In this document: in pieces, positions 7,673 through 15,715 of the stretch
Layout of the letters: the number at the start of each line of letters is the position of its first letter
How positions within the stretch are numbered: position 1 is the stretch's first letter
Assembly (NCBI GenBank): GCA_001275005.1
Contig: JWZX01002392.1
Location: 1 to 26,970, forward strand
Length of the DNA: 26,970 bases
Source: Chrysochromulina tobinii
Lineage: Eukaryota; Haptophyta; Prymnesiales; Chrysochromulinaceae
Reading direction: 5' to 3'
The notes under the pieces: generated by a model
The model's input: only the letters and a program-made list of their open reading frames with translations
Told to the model about the DNA's origin: nothing
The model's database searches: none
Program-made: the position numbers and the translations under genes

Positions 7673-9864
7673 TCATCGTGCATCAAGTCGAGTATGTGGG
7701 GGGGGCGAGAGTGTAGAGCTCGCGCCTCGGGATGATAGAGGGATCGCGGCTGCCACAGCATGCAAGTGCTCACCACGGCGCTCGGTCCCTTCCCCACAGG
7801 CGAGAGGGTAGAGCTCGCGCCTCGGGATGGTCTGGTATTCGACGCACTCGTCGTCCTCGCGCAGCACGAAGAAGAGAGCGATCAGTGAATACCTCACGCC
7901 AGCGCGGATCGCCGAGACCGCATGCATCAGATCGTCCGAATGGCCGGTCACCTCGCCCTCCTCGCGCGTGAGGATCCTGTGACGACCGCCCAGGATGGCA
8001 TGCAATCGGCCACCCGTGACGGCGCCATCATCGCTCAGCGCCACGTTCAGAGTGACGCCCGAGACGTCCTGATGAAACGCAATCCACGGGCGGCCCTCAA
8101 GCGTGTATCGGCGCAAGAAGAGGTCGACATGGAAGCCGCCATGCGCCGCCTCAGTGGCGGCCGCTGTCTCCACCGGCACAACCTTACCCACGGCGTCCGC
8201 ATGCGCGTACGCCTCTTGACGCTGTAAGGCAAGCACCTCGTCGGCGAGGCGCCAGAGAGATTCGATCTCGGAACGAGATGTGAGCTCAATCAGACGCTCG
8301 ACGCTGATGCGTAGCTTTTGCTGTGCCAGGCCATCTTCCGATTCGTCAGTCCCGTCACGCGCCGTCGTGGGCATCTCGGAGTCGATCACTCGCCGAAGAG
8401 CCGCACAGCTTTCGGCGGTGAGCGCCCGCTTCCTGGTCACCACCGATCGCGCATGCTGGGCGGGCCGGCCCGGACCACGCAGCAACGCCGCTAGCGCCGT
8501 GGTGAGCGCCTCACCGCCGTCCTCGTCGACCGCATCGTCCATGAGTGCCCGTCGGAGCACCGGCTCCATTCGCTCCATCGCCGTGGCGAAGTCCGCACAG
8601 GCGGGCGGCATCGCGTCCGCCAGCACTGCCTCCCCCCTGGGTGCTCCCTTCCCCTCGGGCACTCCCCCCCCCTCGGGTGATGGGATTGCTACTAGGGATG
8701 ATGAGGTCAGCTGTGGACTCGGAGCCGAGATCTCGTCGGCGATCGATGGACGCTGTGGAATCGGGTCGTCGGCGATCGATGGACGCTGTGGAATCGGGTC
8801 GTCGGCGATCGATGGACGCGGGCTGCTCGGCTGCGCGGCACTCGCCTGGCTGAGGATCTCAGGGTGTGTACCGGTAGCTGCGTGAGACCATGTACCGGTA
8901 GCTGCGCATGCGGGCAGAGCGAATCCACGCGCCGTCGTGGGCGTGGCGTACATCCGCACCATCCCCAGGAGCGCCGTCGCCTCGGGCACCAGCTCGCCTA
9001 GAGAGTTGCCCGCGCTCCGCTCGACATTCGGCCGCGCGCCGGGCTGTACCTCACAAGGGTCGCACCCCGACGGACAATAGATCACCACACGCCTGCCTTG
9101 ATGCACCGCTCGCTGCAGCACGGGCTCGATCTGACCAACCAACCTGATGAGGGAGGCAATTAACGCGGCGGTCAGCATGCACGCAGCACGGGCTCGAGTT
9201 AGCCAACTCACCTTCGTGTGAGGAAGAGAAAAAGGACAGTGACACGCCCGTATGCAGCGTACTCCTCGAGAGACATGAAGTCGTGCTTGGCCACCTCGAT
9301 CAGGTGGGAGAGGCCGGAGCGCTCCGCCGCAGCTCGTGACCTGGCAAGGCACGCGCGATCGACGTCGATACCGATCGCGTGCGCGCCGCGCGCCGCAGCA
9401 GCCAACAGCACTCTGCCATCGCCACAGCCAACGTCAAGGAGCACATCGGAGGATGTCAGCCTGCAAAGATTCATCGCTGCGTCGACGGCTTGGTCGGGCG
9501 TGTGGACCACAGGGCAGATGATGGCGGACGAGAAGCTTGAGCGTGGCTGCTTGTACAGTTGCTGTCGCCTCGTCTGCTGCTGCCGTCTCGTCTGCCGCCG
9601 CAACTCCTCGGCACGAATCAGCCCCTGCTGTCGGTGGTGCTGTCGCTGCTGCTGCGGCCGAAGGTGCTGTGGTCGCTGCTGCTGCCGATGCTGCTGCTGT
9701 CGCACTTGCTCACGCGGACACTCCCTGAGCCTGTGCTGCTGCACGTCCTTGAGTTTGTGCAACATTGTTGTGGCGCGTGGCTCCAACCAGTTCCATGCTG
9801 TCCGGCCGCTCGTAGTGACGGTGTGTTCGACGAGCTCATCGAATTCAGACAGAGTGTTCTTCAT
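7673..9864 (-). CDS. Fused SAM methyltransferase / 2OG-Fe(II) oxygenase (two exons, 707 aa)
   Basis: Exon 1 (9864-9212) and exon 2 (9143-7673) join in phase across a 68-nt GTGAGT...CATCAG intron. Residues 47-105 are Gln/Arg-rich. Residues about 120-290 form a class I methyltransferase: motif I VLLDVGCGDGR (143-153), acidic loop GIDVD, a VLFLFL strand at the exon junction, then the terminal VLQRAVHQGRRVV. A Ser/Pro linker with 11-residue repeats (RPSIADDPIPQ) follows. The C-terminal part starts LTAESCAALRRVID and carries HxD (H575, D577), a distal His (about 625) and Arg (about 635, GVRYSL), the iron and 2-oxoglutarate ligands of prolyl-4-hydroxylase-like enzymes. Substrates are unknown. The C-terminal end is uncertain because ATCCCGAGGCGCGAGCTC occurs twice (7811-7829, 7716-7734 on +), which may mark another intron. 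The start is the only in-frame ATG. Confidence 0.78.
8733..8819 (-). repeat. 33-bp coding minisatellite in the interdomain linker
   Basis: Copies start at 8733, 8766 and 8799 (+ strand TCGTCGGCGATCGATGGACG...), the last partial. They encode RPSIADDPIPQ. Nearby, GCAGCTACCGGTACA is also duplicated at a 24-bp period (8870-8905), adding AATGT twice in frame. Confidence 0.9.
9144..9211 (-). other. Intron whose 5' part copies the start of the next exon
   Basis: The 68-nt intron opens GTGAGTTGG and closes CCCTCATCAG. The sequence GCAGCACGGGCTCGA (+ strand) occurs in the intron at 9183 and again in exon 2 at 9115, each a similar distance from a GGT. One ATTGCCTCC unit, the motif of the long intronic minisatellites at 17-23 kb, precedes the acceptor. 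This is the simplest member of that intron class. Confidence 0.8.
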
Positions 9865-9981
9865 GTGCTCCCTCTCAAGAGGAGCATTCGTGTGAATCAA
9901 AGGTGTGAATGAAATTGCGACGGAATCACATTTGTCAGGTCGCGCTTGAATCGGCACAGTACTACTGCTCGGTTCTCCCGC

Positions 9982-10908
9982 TCACGCGGCGCGCCGGGTG
10001 GACTTGACGATAAACATCGGATCATTCGTGCCGGGCCCTCGCGGCGAGATGTCGAGTGCTCGAGGCTCGTCGAGCCCGCCCGCAAAGTGGACATACGTGC
10101 CGAGCACGCGCAGGTGGGCCGCATCGCTCATGTCGCGCGTCCACACGCCCACGGCCTTGGTGAAGAAGCACCGATTTGATTGCGAGAGGATCACCTGCCC
10201 ACCAGGCCGCAGCACTCGCACCACCTCCTTGATCACCTCCAGTGGGCGCGTCAGGTAATCGAAGGAGACGACGCAGGTGACGCAGTCAAAGGACCGATCG
10301 GGAAACGGTAGCTTCGGGTTCTGGTTGAGGTCCTGGGCCACGTGGCGACTCAGCTGATCGTTGCACGCGAGCTCGATTTCCGAGATCCCCACGCCCACGA
10401 GCGACTTCATCCGTGTGGGAAAGTCGCGAGGAAAGTGAGAGACCCACGAGCTGCAAATGTCGAGCACGTCGGACCCATCCGGGATCTGCGCGTCGTAGTA
10501 TCGCGTCAGCGCCGACACCGCGCCCTCGTCGATGTGATACACGAGCTTGGGGAACTTGTAGAATTCTGTGTCGGGAGCCTCATCCAGACGCTTGAAGTCG
10601 GCAGCTGCGTATGGGAACTTTGCAGGGAACGGCTCGGCATAGATTGCTGAGCTGATGTCGCGCTGCCCAAACGTCCAAGCAGGATCGCCAGCGCCGGTGA
10701 GCCGCGGCCGCGTCACCTTGACGGGCGGCTTTCCCTTGACGGCAACCACCTCGATGGTCGTGACGACCTCCCGATCGCCGGCCACTGTGGAACTCGCCGG
10801 CAGCGGCTGGAGCAGCAGCATGCCTCCGGTCGCAAGAGCAGCCCGTCGCGACGCCGCAGGCAGTGCCAGCGCGGGCAGAAGCACTGTCCACACGACGCCG
10901 ATGACCAT
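9982..10908 (-). CDS. SAM-dependent methyltransferase of the plant/algal plastid type
   Basis: The ATG at 10908 gives about 308 residues beginning MVIGVVWTVLLPALALPAAS, a signal-peptide-like leader. The following RRAALATGGMLLLQPLPASS could be a plastid transit or lumenal signal. The methyltransferase core has VLDICSSWVSHFP (motif I variant), VGVGISEIEL, QDLNQNPKLPF, SFDCVTCVVSFDYL and EVVRVLRPGGQVILSQSNRC. It ends in DISPRGPGTNDPMFIV, the pattern of a plant and algal methyltransferase family of unknown substrate. Motif I lacks the usual GxGxG, as is typical for that family. It lies 117 bp upstream of the fused methyltransferase gene, same strand, so two unrelated methyltransferases sit in tandem. 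It diverges from the HRDC gene. Confidence 0.85.
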   Translation of the reverse strand: MVIGVVWTVLLPALALPAASRRAALATGGMLLLQPLPASSTVAGDREVVTTIEVVAVKGKPPVKVTRPRLTGAGDPAWTFGQRDISSAIYAEPFPAKFPYAAADFKRLDEAPDTEFYKFPKLVYHIDEGAVSALTRYYDAQIPDGSDVLDICSSWVSHFPRDFPTRMKSLVGVGISEIELACNDQLSRHVAQDLNQNPKLPFPDRSFDCVTCVVSFDYLTRPLEVIKEVVRVLRPGGQVILSQSNRCFFTKAVGVWTRDMSDAAHLRVLGTYVHFAGGLDEPRALDISPRGPGTNDPMFIVKSTRRAA

Positions 10909-11146
10909 CTTCGCTTCACTGTCTTTTCGCTTTACGAAAACCTGAGCGTGTGATTGCCGCCCAATCAAACGCCCGTATACAAGTTTCCAGAGTATTTACA
11001 CAGCGTGTAGTGCTTGGCGGTTACAATTGTAAGCGCACGTGCGCCAATTGAATCGAGAGCCCAATACGGCGCATGACGGCGCACGCGTCTGTCGTGTTAC
11101 ATGTAACGTTCACGCGGTCGTGAGAGGCTCGCGGGTTTTTTGCGAT

Positions 11147-11851
11147 ATGTCGGCATCTCTGTCCGCTTACGAACTGGAGCGGCTCGACAACATAAGAGAG
11201 AATAATTTGAAGCTTATGGACCTTGGTCTCTCGGCACCACCGCCTTGGAATGCAGCACCGCTCGCCAAGAAGCGCCCAACAAAGCCAAAGCCCGTTCTTC
11301 AGGAGCCGATCGAGCCGCAACGTCGCTCCAGCCGGATCAGGAGTGCACCAGCTCCGGAGGTGTACGTCGAAGATGAGATTGACGCGGAGGATCGGCGTAA
11401 ACGCCGGAAAAGGCCCGGGCCGGCCCTATCGCTCGGCGGTGCCGATGCGGAGAGTGTCAAGGCTGAACTTGCGAATGACCCGGCTGTCCGTGACCCAGAT
11501 GGTATACCCATTGAGCCGGAGGAGCTGACCCCGACCGAGCGAGAGGTCTATGAGGCCATCAGGGAGATTCGGAACGCGAAGGCCAAGTCGATGGCACGCT
11601 CCATGTTCATCGTCTGCGGCAACCGGACGATGGTCGAAATGTGCCGGCTGCTGCCGACGTCAAAGGCTGAGCTCCTCGAGCTGCACGGCATGGGCGAGCT
11701 CAAGGTGCAGCGGTACGGCGAGCTCCTGCTGGACGCGCTTCGGCCGCACGTGGATCGGCTGCGAGCGCATCACGAGGCCATGGGGCTTAGTCCTGCGGAG
11801 AGCGCTGGCGAGCAGAGCGTCTCCACCCTGGTTGCCGAAGAAGCGGATTGA
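11147..11851 (+). CDS. HRDC-domain protein without helicase (234 aa)
   Basis: The ATG at 11147 (MSASLSAYELERLDNIREN) was chosen because the upstream open frame lacks protein-like composition. The N-terminus has the pattern Y-E-x-x-R-x-x-x-I-x-x-N followed by a short linker and RRSSRIRS, as seen at the start of WDR76-like nuclear proteins. A basic patch RRKRRKRP follows. Residues about 140-220 are an HRDC domain (LTPTEREVYEAIREIRNA, LLELHGMGELKVQRYGE), a DNA-binding helical bundle known from RecQ helicases and RNase D. No RecQ or exonuclease domain is present here, so it is probably a nuclear accessory DNA- or chromatin-binding factor. It is convergent with the transporter gene, with 72 bp between stops. 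Confidence 0.8.
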   Translation: MSASLSAYELERLDNIRENNLKLMDLGLSAPPPWNAAPLAKKRPTKPKPVLQEPIEPQRRSSRIRSAPAPEVYVEDEIDAEDRRKRRKRPGPALSLGGADAESVKAELANDPAVRDPDGIPIEPEELTPTEREVYEAIREIRNAKAKSMARSMFIVCGNRTMVEMCRLLPTSKAELLELHGMGELKVQRYGELLLDALRPHVDRLRAHHEAMGLSPAESAGEQSVSTLVAEEAD

Positions 11852-11923
11852 TATTCTGAATAGTGAATTCGTGTTTTGCACGACACACTTTTACTGTAGA
11901 CCGGCCCTATTTCGTCCTACATG

Positions 11924-13234
11924 CTACAGTACGCCTCCGCCACTCGCCTTGAGCGCCACGGCGCCCGCGAGCACTACGACCGACGAGCTTGCAAAGAGGG
12001 CGCGAGCGCGCGGCTGGGGTAGCTCGCCAAAGAAGAGGATTCCCCACAGGGCGCTGATGACCACGCACACCTGCGTGAGCGGGAAGCCGACGGCCTGGCC
12101 GAGCCTCATGGACGCGTGCACGGAGAGAACGTTGCCGGCCGCCCAGAGCGCCCCACAGCTCATGCCTGAGAGAGCGCAGCTCAGGTTGAGGAAGCGTGCT
12201 GGTGAGCGCCCGTCGAGCGGGAGCAAGCGGCGGGTGCTGCGTGCGCCTTGGCGCAGGTGCTCGACGAGCAGCGCGAGCAGCAGGGGCAGCAGCGCGACCA
12301 CAGGCAGCGCGAGAGCGAAGCCACCCAGGTACCTTAAAGCTACTTGGTCGCCGGGCGCGAGACCCAGAGAGGTCTTGTAGCTCGAGAAGGGAGCCATCAA
12401 GCTGCCGTCGAGGAGGCCGGTGCCGAGCGCGCAGGCCACGCCGAGGACGAGGGCACTCAGCGGCTCGCTCGGTCGCTCGAGAGGCAAAGCCGGCGAGGCC
12501 GATGCGCTCACCACGGCGCTCGAGCCGCTGCCGTCGAGCTCCTCTGCTGCTGGCGAGAGGGGGGGCGGCTGGGACGGCGGCGGCGGCTGGTTCGAGGCGT
12601 CCCGATGGTTGAGAACCTGCGATGATGCGACGCCGCCCACGCCGCCGACGAGCATCACGAGCGCCATCACCGCCAGAGCCGGCGTCTTGAAGGGCTCGTG
12701 AAAGACGAAGACTCCCCACAAGAAGCTTGTGAGCATGCCGACGCCGCACCAGATGCCCGGCCCGACCGCGGCACCGAGCCGCTGGATGGCGGGCCAGGCA
12801 AAGAGCTGCGTGCCAGTCAGCACGGCCGCGCCCACGACTCCGTACTGGCTCCACTGAATCGGCACGTTGAGGAGCAGCAGAAGCATCAGGTTAAGGGCCG
12901 AGTTGCCGATGGTGACCCACAGCTGGAAGCCCAGGGTTCCGGCAGCAGCGGCGGCTGGATGCTTTGCCGGCAACGAGCTCCCACCGAAGACGAGGGCGGC
13001 ACCCGCGGCCGCCATCCAGCCCTGCATGTCGGGCTGCGAGCGGAGCATGCTCACGCCGCTCAAGACTCCAACCGCGATGGCCAAATTGGCCAAGGTGCTC
13101 TGCGTCACGCGGCGGGTGATTTGTGCCTCATCCAATGGCATCGCCACGCTCGCATCCAGCCGGTGGTGCTTGAGCGTTTCGACGTGCGTTCTGGAGAAGG
13201 CCAGGATGAGCGGAGTCAGATTCCGCCGAAGCAT
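11924..13234 (-). CDS. TMEM144-like / DMT-superfamily membrane transporter (about 436 aa)
   Basis: Two groups of about five hydrophobic helices flank a Pro/Ser linker. Signature regions are FGGSSLPAKHP, GNSALNLMLLLLL, GIWCGVGMLTSFLWG, then in the second half GVACALGTGLLDGSLMAP, CGALWAAGNVLSVHAS and GFPLTQVCVVISALWGILFF. This matches the TMEM144 family, related to sugar/carbohydrate-type drug/metabolite transporters. The substrate is unknown. The ATG at 13234 is the longest; ATG 13141 (MPLDEAQITRR) would still include all helices and may be the true start, because the first 30 residues look less conserved. It reads away from the transposon-like element, whose left end lies about 250 bp upstream. 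Confidence 0.85.
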   Translation of the reverse strand: MLRRNLTPLILAFSRTHVETLKHHRLDASVAMPLDEAQITRRVTQSTLANLAIAVGVLSGVSMLRSQPDMQGWMAAAGAALVFGGSSLPAKHPAAAAAGTLGFQLWVTIGNSALNLMLLLLLNVPIQWSQYGVVGAAVLTGTQLFAWPAIQRLGAAVGPGIWCGVGMLTSFLWGVFVFHEPFKTPALAVMALVMLVGGVGGVASSQVLNHRDASNQPPPPSQPPPLSPAAEELDGSGSSAVVSASASPALPLERPSEPLSALVLGVACALGTGLLDGSLMAPFSSYKTSLGLAPGDQVALRYLGGFALALPVVALLPLLLALLVEHLRQGARSTRRLLPLDGRSPARFLNLSCALSGMSCGALWAAGNVLSVHASMRLGQAVGFPLTQVCVVISALWGILFFGELPQPRARALFASSSVVVLAGAVALKASGGGVL

Positions 13235-13487
13235 CTTCACCGTCAGCCGGTGCCCCTCGGGCGGGCGCGAGATGCGGCACCTGAGCTGCCTCCGCGCGCG
13301 CGCGCCGCTCTCGAGCGCGGCCTTGCTCGGCGACTGTGCTCGGCGAGCGCCTCCTCTCCGTCACGTGTGAATACTAGTGTGTGAATTGGCCGTCTAACCG
13401 GAGAGCGGAGCCTCTTTGTTGAAACGTGACCTCTCGAGTTTTGCGACCTTTCGCGATCTCGCGCCGTTTTTGTTGCGAAAAAACCCT

Positions 13488-13540
13488 CACTGTCCCGTTA
13501 TGAAGTTGAAAATGAACTTCATAATGTGGAAGGTATTCAT
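13488..13540 (+). repeat. Left terminal inverted repeat (53 bp)
   Basis: Exact reverse complement of 15532-15584. It contains an internal hairpin, TTATGAAGTT and AACTTCATAA, separated by seven bases. Confidence 0.95.
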
Positions 13541-13771
13541 AATGCAGCTAAAATGAAGCCCACGGCTTCATAACGCAGCGTTAGGAAGCCGTTATGAAGG
13601 CTCTGCTTCGTAACGCTCGGCGTTTTGGCCGCGTTATGAAGTCGTTACGAAGCGGCGCTTCGTAACGGCTTCATAATGGGATTATGAAGCACTTCATAAC
13701 CTCGGTGATTTTCTCTTTTGGCGCGCGCGCGGCGAGCAGCACACGAAAACCCAGTGCTTCTGCTGCGCACG

Positions 13772-14320
13772 ATGGCAGGCAACGTCGACCCACAGAACGT
13801 CAGGATCCTGACGATGAACATGTGCCACAAGAAGGGCGAGGAGCTCGGCATGGTCGTCATCTGGGATAAGATCGGCGTGGAGCTCGCAAACGCGGGCCTC
13901 TTCAACTGGGAGGAGCTCAAGAGGGCCACCCAGAAGGGCGTGAAGGACGCGCTCATGAGAGTCGTGGGCTCCAACGCCATGAAGGGCTTCCTCGACGAGC
14001 TCATCGACATGCTGGGCATCAGCGAGTTCAAAGCGGCACAGGTGGGGCCCGCGGCAGCCGGGAAAAAAAGGGCCAGCAAGACGGATCGCACGTATGAGGC
14101 AGCGCGGATTGTGGAGCCGCCAGCGCACGACACGATCGAGGTGACGCGCCAGTTCTTCGTCGACCATGGCATCGAGGGCCTGCCTCTGGGCAACGGCATT
14201 GAAATAGCAGCAAGAGCATGGCGGCAGCGCCGGCGTCCATGGCGTGTGCTTCCATTGCGCGTGGCACGGCAAGAAAAAAAGCAGTGTGAAAGAGTGGTGA
14301 ATGAAGCATGTCAAGTCTGA
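13772..14320 (+). CDS. Unidentified ORF inside the transposon-like element (182 aa)
   Basis: Not recognised. From ATG 13772 the product reads MAGNVDPQNVRILTMNMC. It has a helical, charged middle (NWEELKRATQKGVKDALMRV, then FLDELIDMLGISEF), a short Gly/Lys linker (AAAGKKRASK) and TIEVTRQFFVDHGIEGLPLG before a basic tail. Codon third positions are GC-rich and the first 140 residues look protein-like; the last 35 look like run-on. There is no transposase catalytic signature. It may be a captured host gene fragment or an accessory protein of an autonomous relative. Confidence 0.5.
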   Translation: MAGNVDPQNVRILTMNMCHKKGEELGMVVIWDKIGVELANAGLFNWEELKRATQKGVKDALMRVVGSNAMKGFLDELIDMLGISEFKAAQVGPAAAGKKRASKTDRTYEAARIVEPPAHDTIEVTRQFFVDHGIEGLPLGNGIEIAARAWRQRRRPWRVLPLRVARQEKKQCERVVNEACQV

Positions 14321-14600
14321 TTAAGCGGGGGCAAAATGGTTACATGTAAAGAAGAACAAACACACTTGCGCCGCGAGCGCTGTGGGGAATTGTGGACCGG
14401 GTTCAACTGTGGTGCAGAAAACGTTCAAGGGGCGCGTCGGGTAAATATTGCTTGCAAAGGCTGGCGGTGCACCGAAGGTACGTGCGCGTGCGCGTGCGCG
14501 CGCGCGCGCGTGCCTGCTTCTCGCATCACTCTGTGTGCCTGCAGGCTGCCAACCTCTGTGAACGCCCGCCGGCTGCTCCATCGGTTGCTAGGGATAGCGC
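14321..14600. other. Non-coding interior of the element
   Basis: Apart from an alternating GC/GT run (about 14485-14515), I see no gene or regulatory signal here. Confidence 0.4.
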
Positions 14601-14860
14601 GCGCTCGTGGGTGTGAGGCAGCTGGACAATAGCGTGAGGTGTGCATGTGAGGCTGCTGCAGAAGGCGCGCCCAGCGTGTGTGAGGCTCTTGCTGCCAAAG
14701 GCCTCCGTAGGTGGGTGCGCCCGGTGTGTGTAAGGCTGCTGCCGAAGGCGCGCCTGGAGTGTGTGTGGCTGCTGCAAGCGCGAGCTGATCGGTGTGTGTG
14801 TCTGCTGCCAAGGCGCGCCCGGGTGTGTGGGACTGCTGACAGGACGCGCTGCACTACCTG
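14600..14860. repeat. Degenerate ~45-55-bp minisatellite inside the element
   Basis: Units built on GTGTGTGAGGCTGCTGC...AAGGCGCGCC recur about five times with many changes. They carry no convincing ORF, though all frames are partly open because of composition. Confidence 0.7.
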
Positions 14861-15059
14861 CACCTGTCTGGCCGTTGGCTGCTGCTGCTCCTGCATGCGG
14901 TGCTTGCGCTCACGACTGCCATTGCCCCTCTCGCAGATGTGCCAAAGTATCGACAACGTGCGGCTACGCATCACCTCGTGCGTCAACACCATCACCTATC
15001 CCTGAGGATCGTTCGCCGCCGCAGGTATCGATCGCGTTGTAGCCCGAGCCAACAGGCGA

Positions 15060-15530
15060 CCGCAACTCAACATCACGAAGCTGATCATGAAGCCGGGCGG
15101 CCGCATTACGAAGCAGCCGTTATGAAGGCGGGCGCCGCATTACGAGTACGAAGCCGACGTTGTGAAGCCGAGCGCCGCATTACGAAGCCGGGCGCCACAT
15201 TACGAAGCCGGGCGCCACATTACGAAGCCGCCGTTATGAAGCCGGGCCGCATTACGAAGCCGCCGTTATGAAGCCGCCGTTATGAAGCCGGGCCGCATTA
15301 CGAAGCCGCCGTTATGAAGCAGGGCACCGCATTACGAAGCCGCCGTTATGAAGCCGGGCGCCGCATTACGAAGCCGCCGTTATGAAGCCGGGCGCCGCAT
15401 TATGAAGCCGGCGCTATGAAGCCGGGCGCCGCATTATGAAGCTGGGAGCATTATGTTATGAAGCGCGTTATGAAGCACTTCATAACACCGATATGAAGTA
15501 GCTTCATACCAAAAGTGTTATGAAGTACAT
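15060..15530. repeat. Subterminal repeat array (GTTATGAAGCCG / ATTACGAAGCCG)
   Basis: About 25 copies of a 12-17-bp motif alternate between GTTATGAAGCCG and CATTACGAAGCCGGGCGC, becoming GTTATGAAG and CTTCATAAC near the right end. A shorter set lies at 13540-13700 inside the left end. The asymmetry (long right, short left) and closeness to the inverted repeats fit subterminal binding sites. Confidence 0.85.
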
Positions 15531-15531
15531 A

Positions 15532-15584
15532 ATGAATACCTTCCACATTATGAAGTTCATTTTCAACTTCATAACGGGACAGTG
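15532..15584 (-). repeat. Right terminal inverted repeat (53 bp)
   Basis: Exact reverse complement of 13488-13540. The first base outside is 15585, 131 bases before the sulfotransferase ATG. Confidence 0.95.
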
Positions 15585-15715
15585 CTCGCGCGATGAGGGT
15601 CGGCGTCTCATTCGCGCACTGCCCGACAGCCGCGTGACCGCCCCAGGACCCGACAGAGGAAAGGCGTGAATCGGCGCCCCCCCCTGCCCGCACATTGCAA
15701 GCTCACTCGTGGCCA

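Larger units (their letters stand above)
13488..15584. mobile_element. Non-autonomous DNA-transposon-like element, CACTG termini
   Basis: The 2,097-bp segment is bounded by perfect 53-bp terminal inverted repeats. Both ends start CACTGTCCCG. Inside each terminus are many short direct and inverted copies of GTTATGAAG/GTTACGAAG, resembling subterminal transposase-binding repeats. CACTR ends plus subterminal repeats are known for the CACTA/Mirage/Chapaev group. No transposase is recognisable, so it is probably moved in trans. The flanks share only CT on each side (CCT before, CTC after), so no clear target duplication is seen. One ORF of unknown function (13772-14320) lies inside. Confidence 0.8.

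Noticed and set aside
15087-15440. CRISPR array or tandem operator
   Set aside because: Units are contiguous and degenerate without unique spacers and sit inside terminal inverted repeats, so subterminal transposon repeats fit better.
13485-15587. A 3-bp target-site duplication around the element
   Set aside because: Flanks are CCT and CTC; only CT/CT is shared, which is too short to claim.
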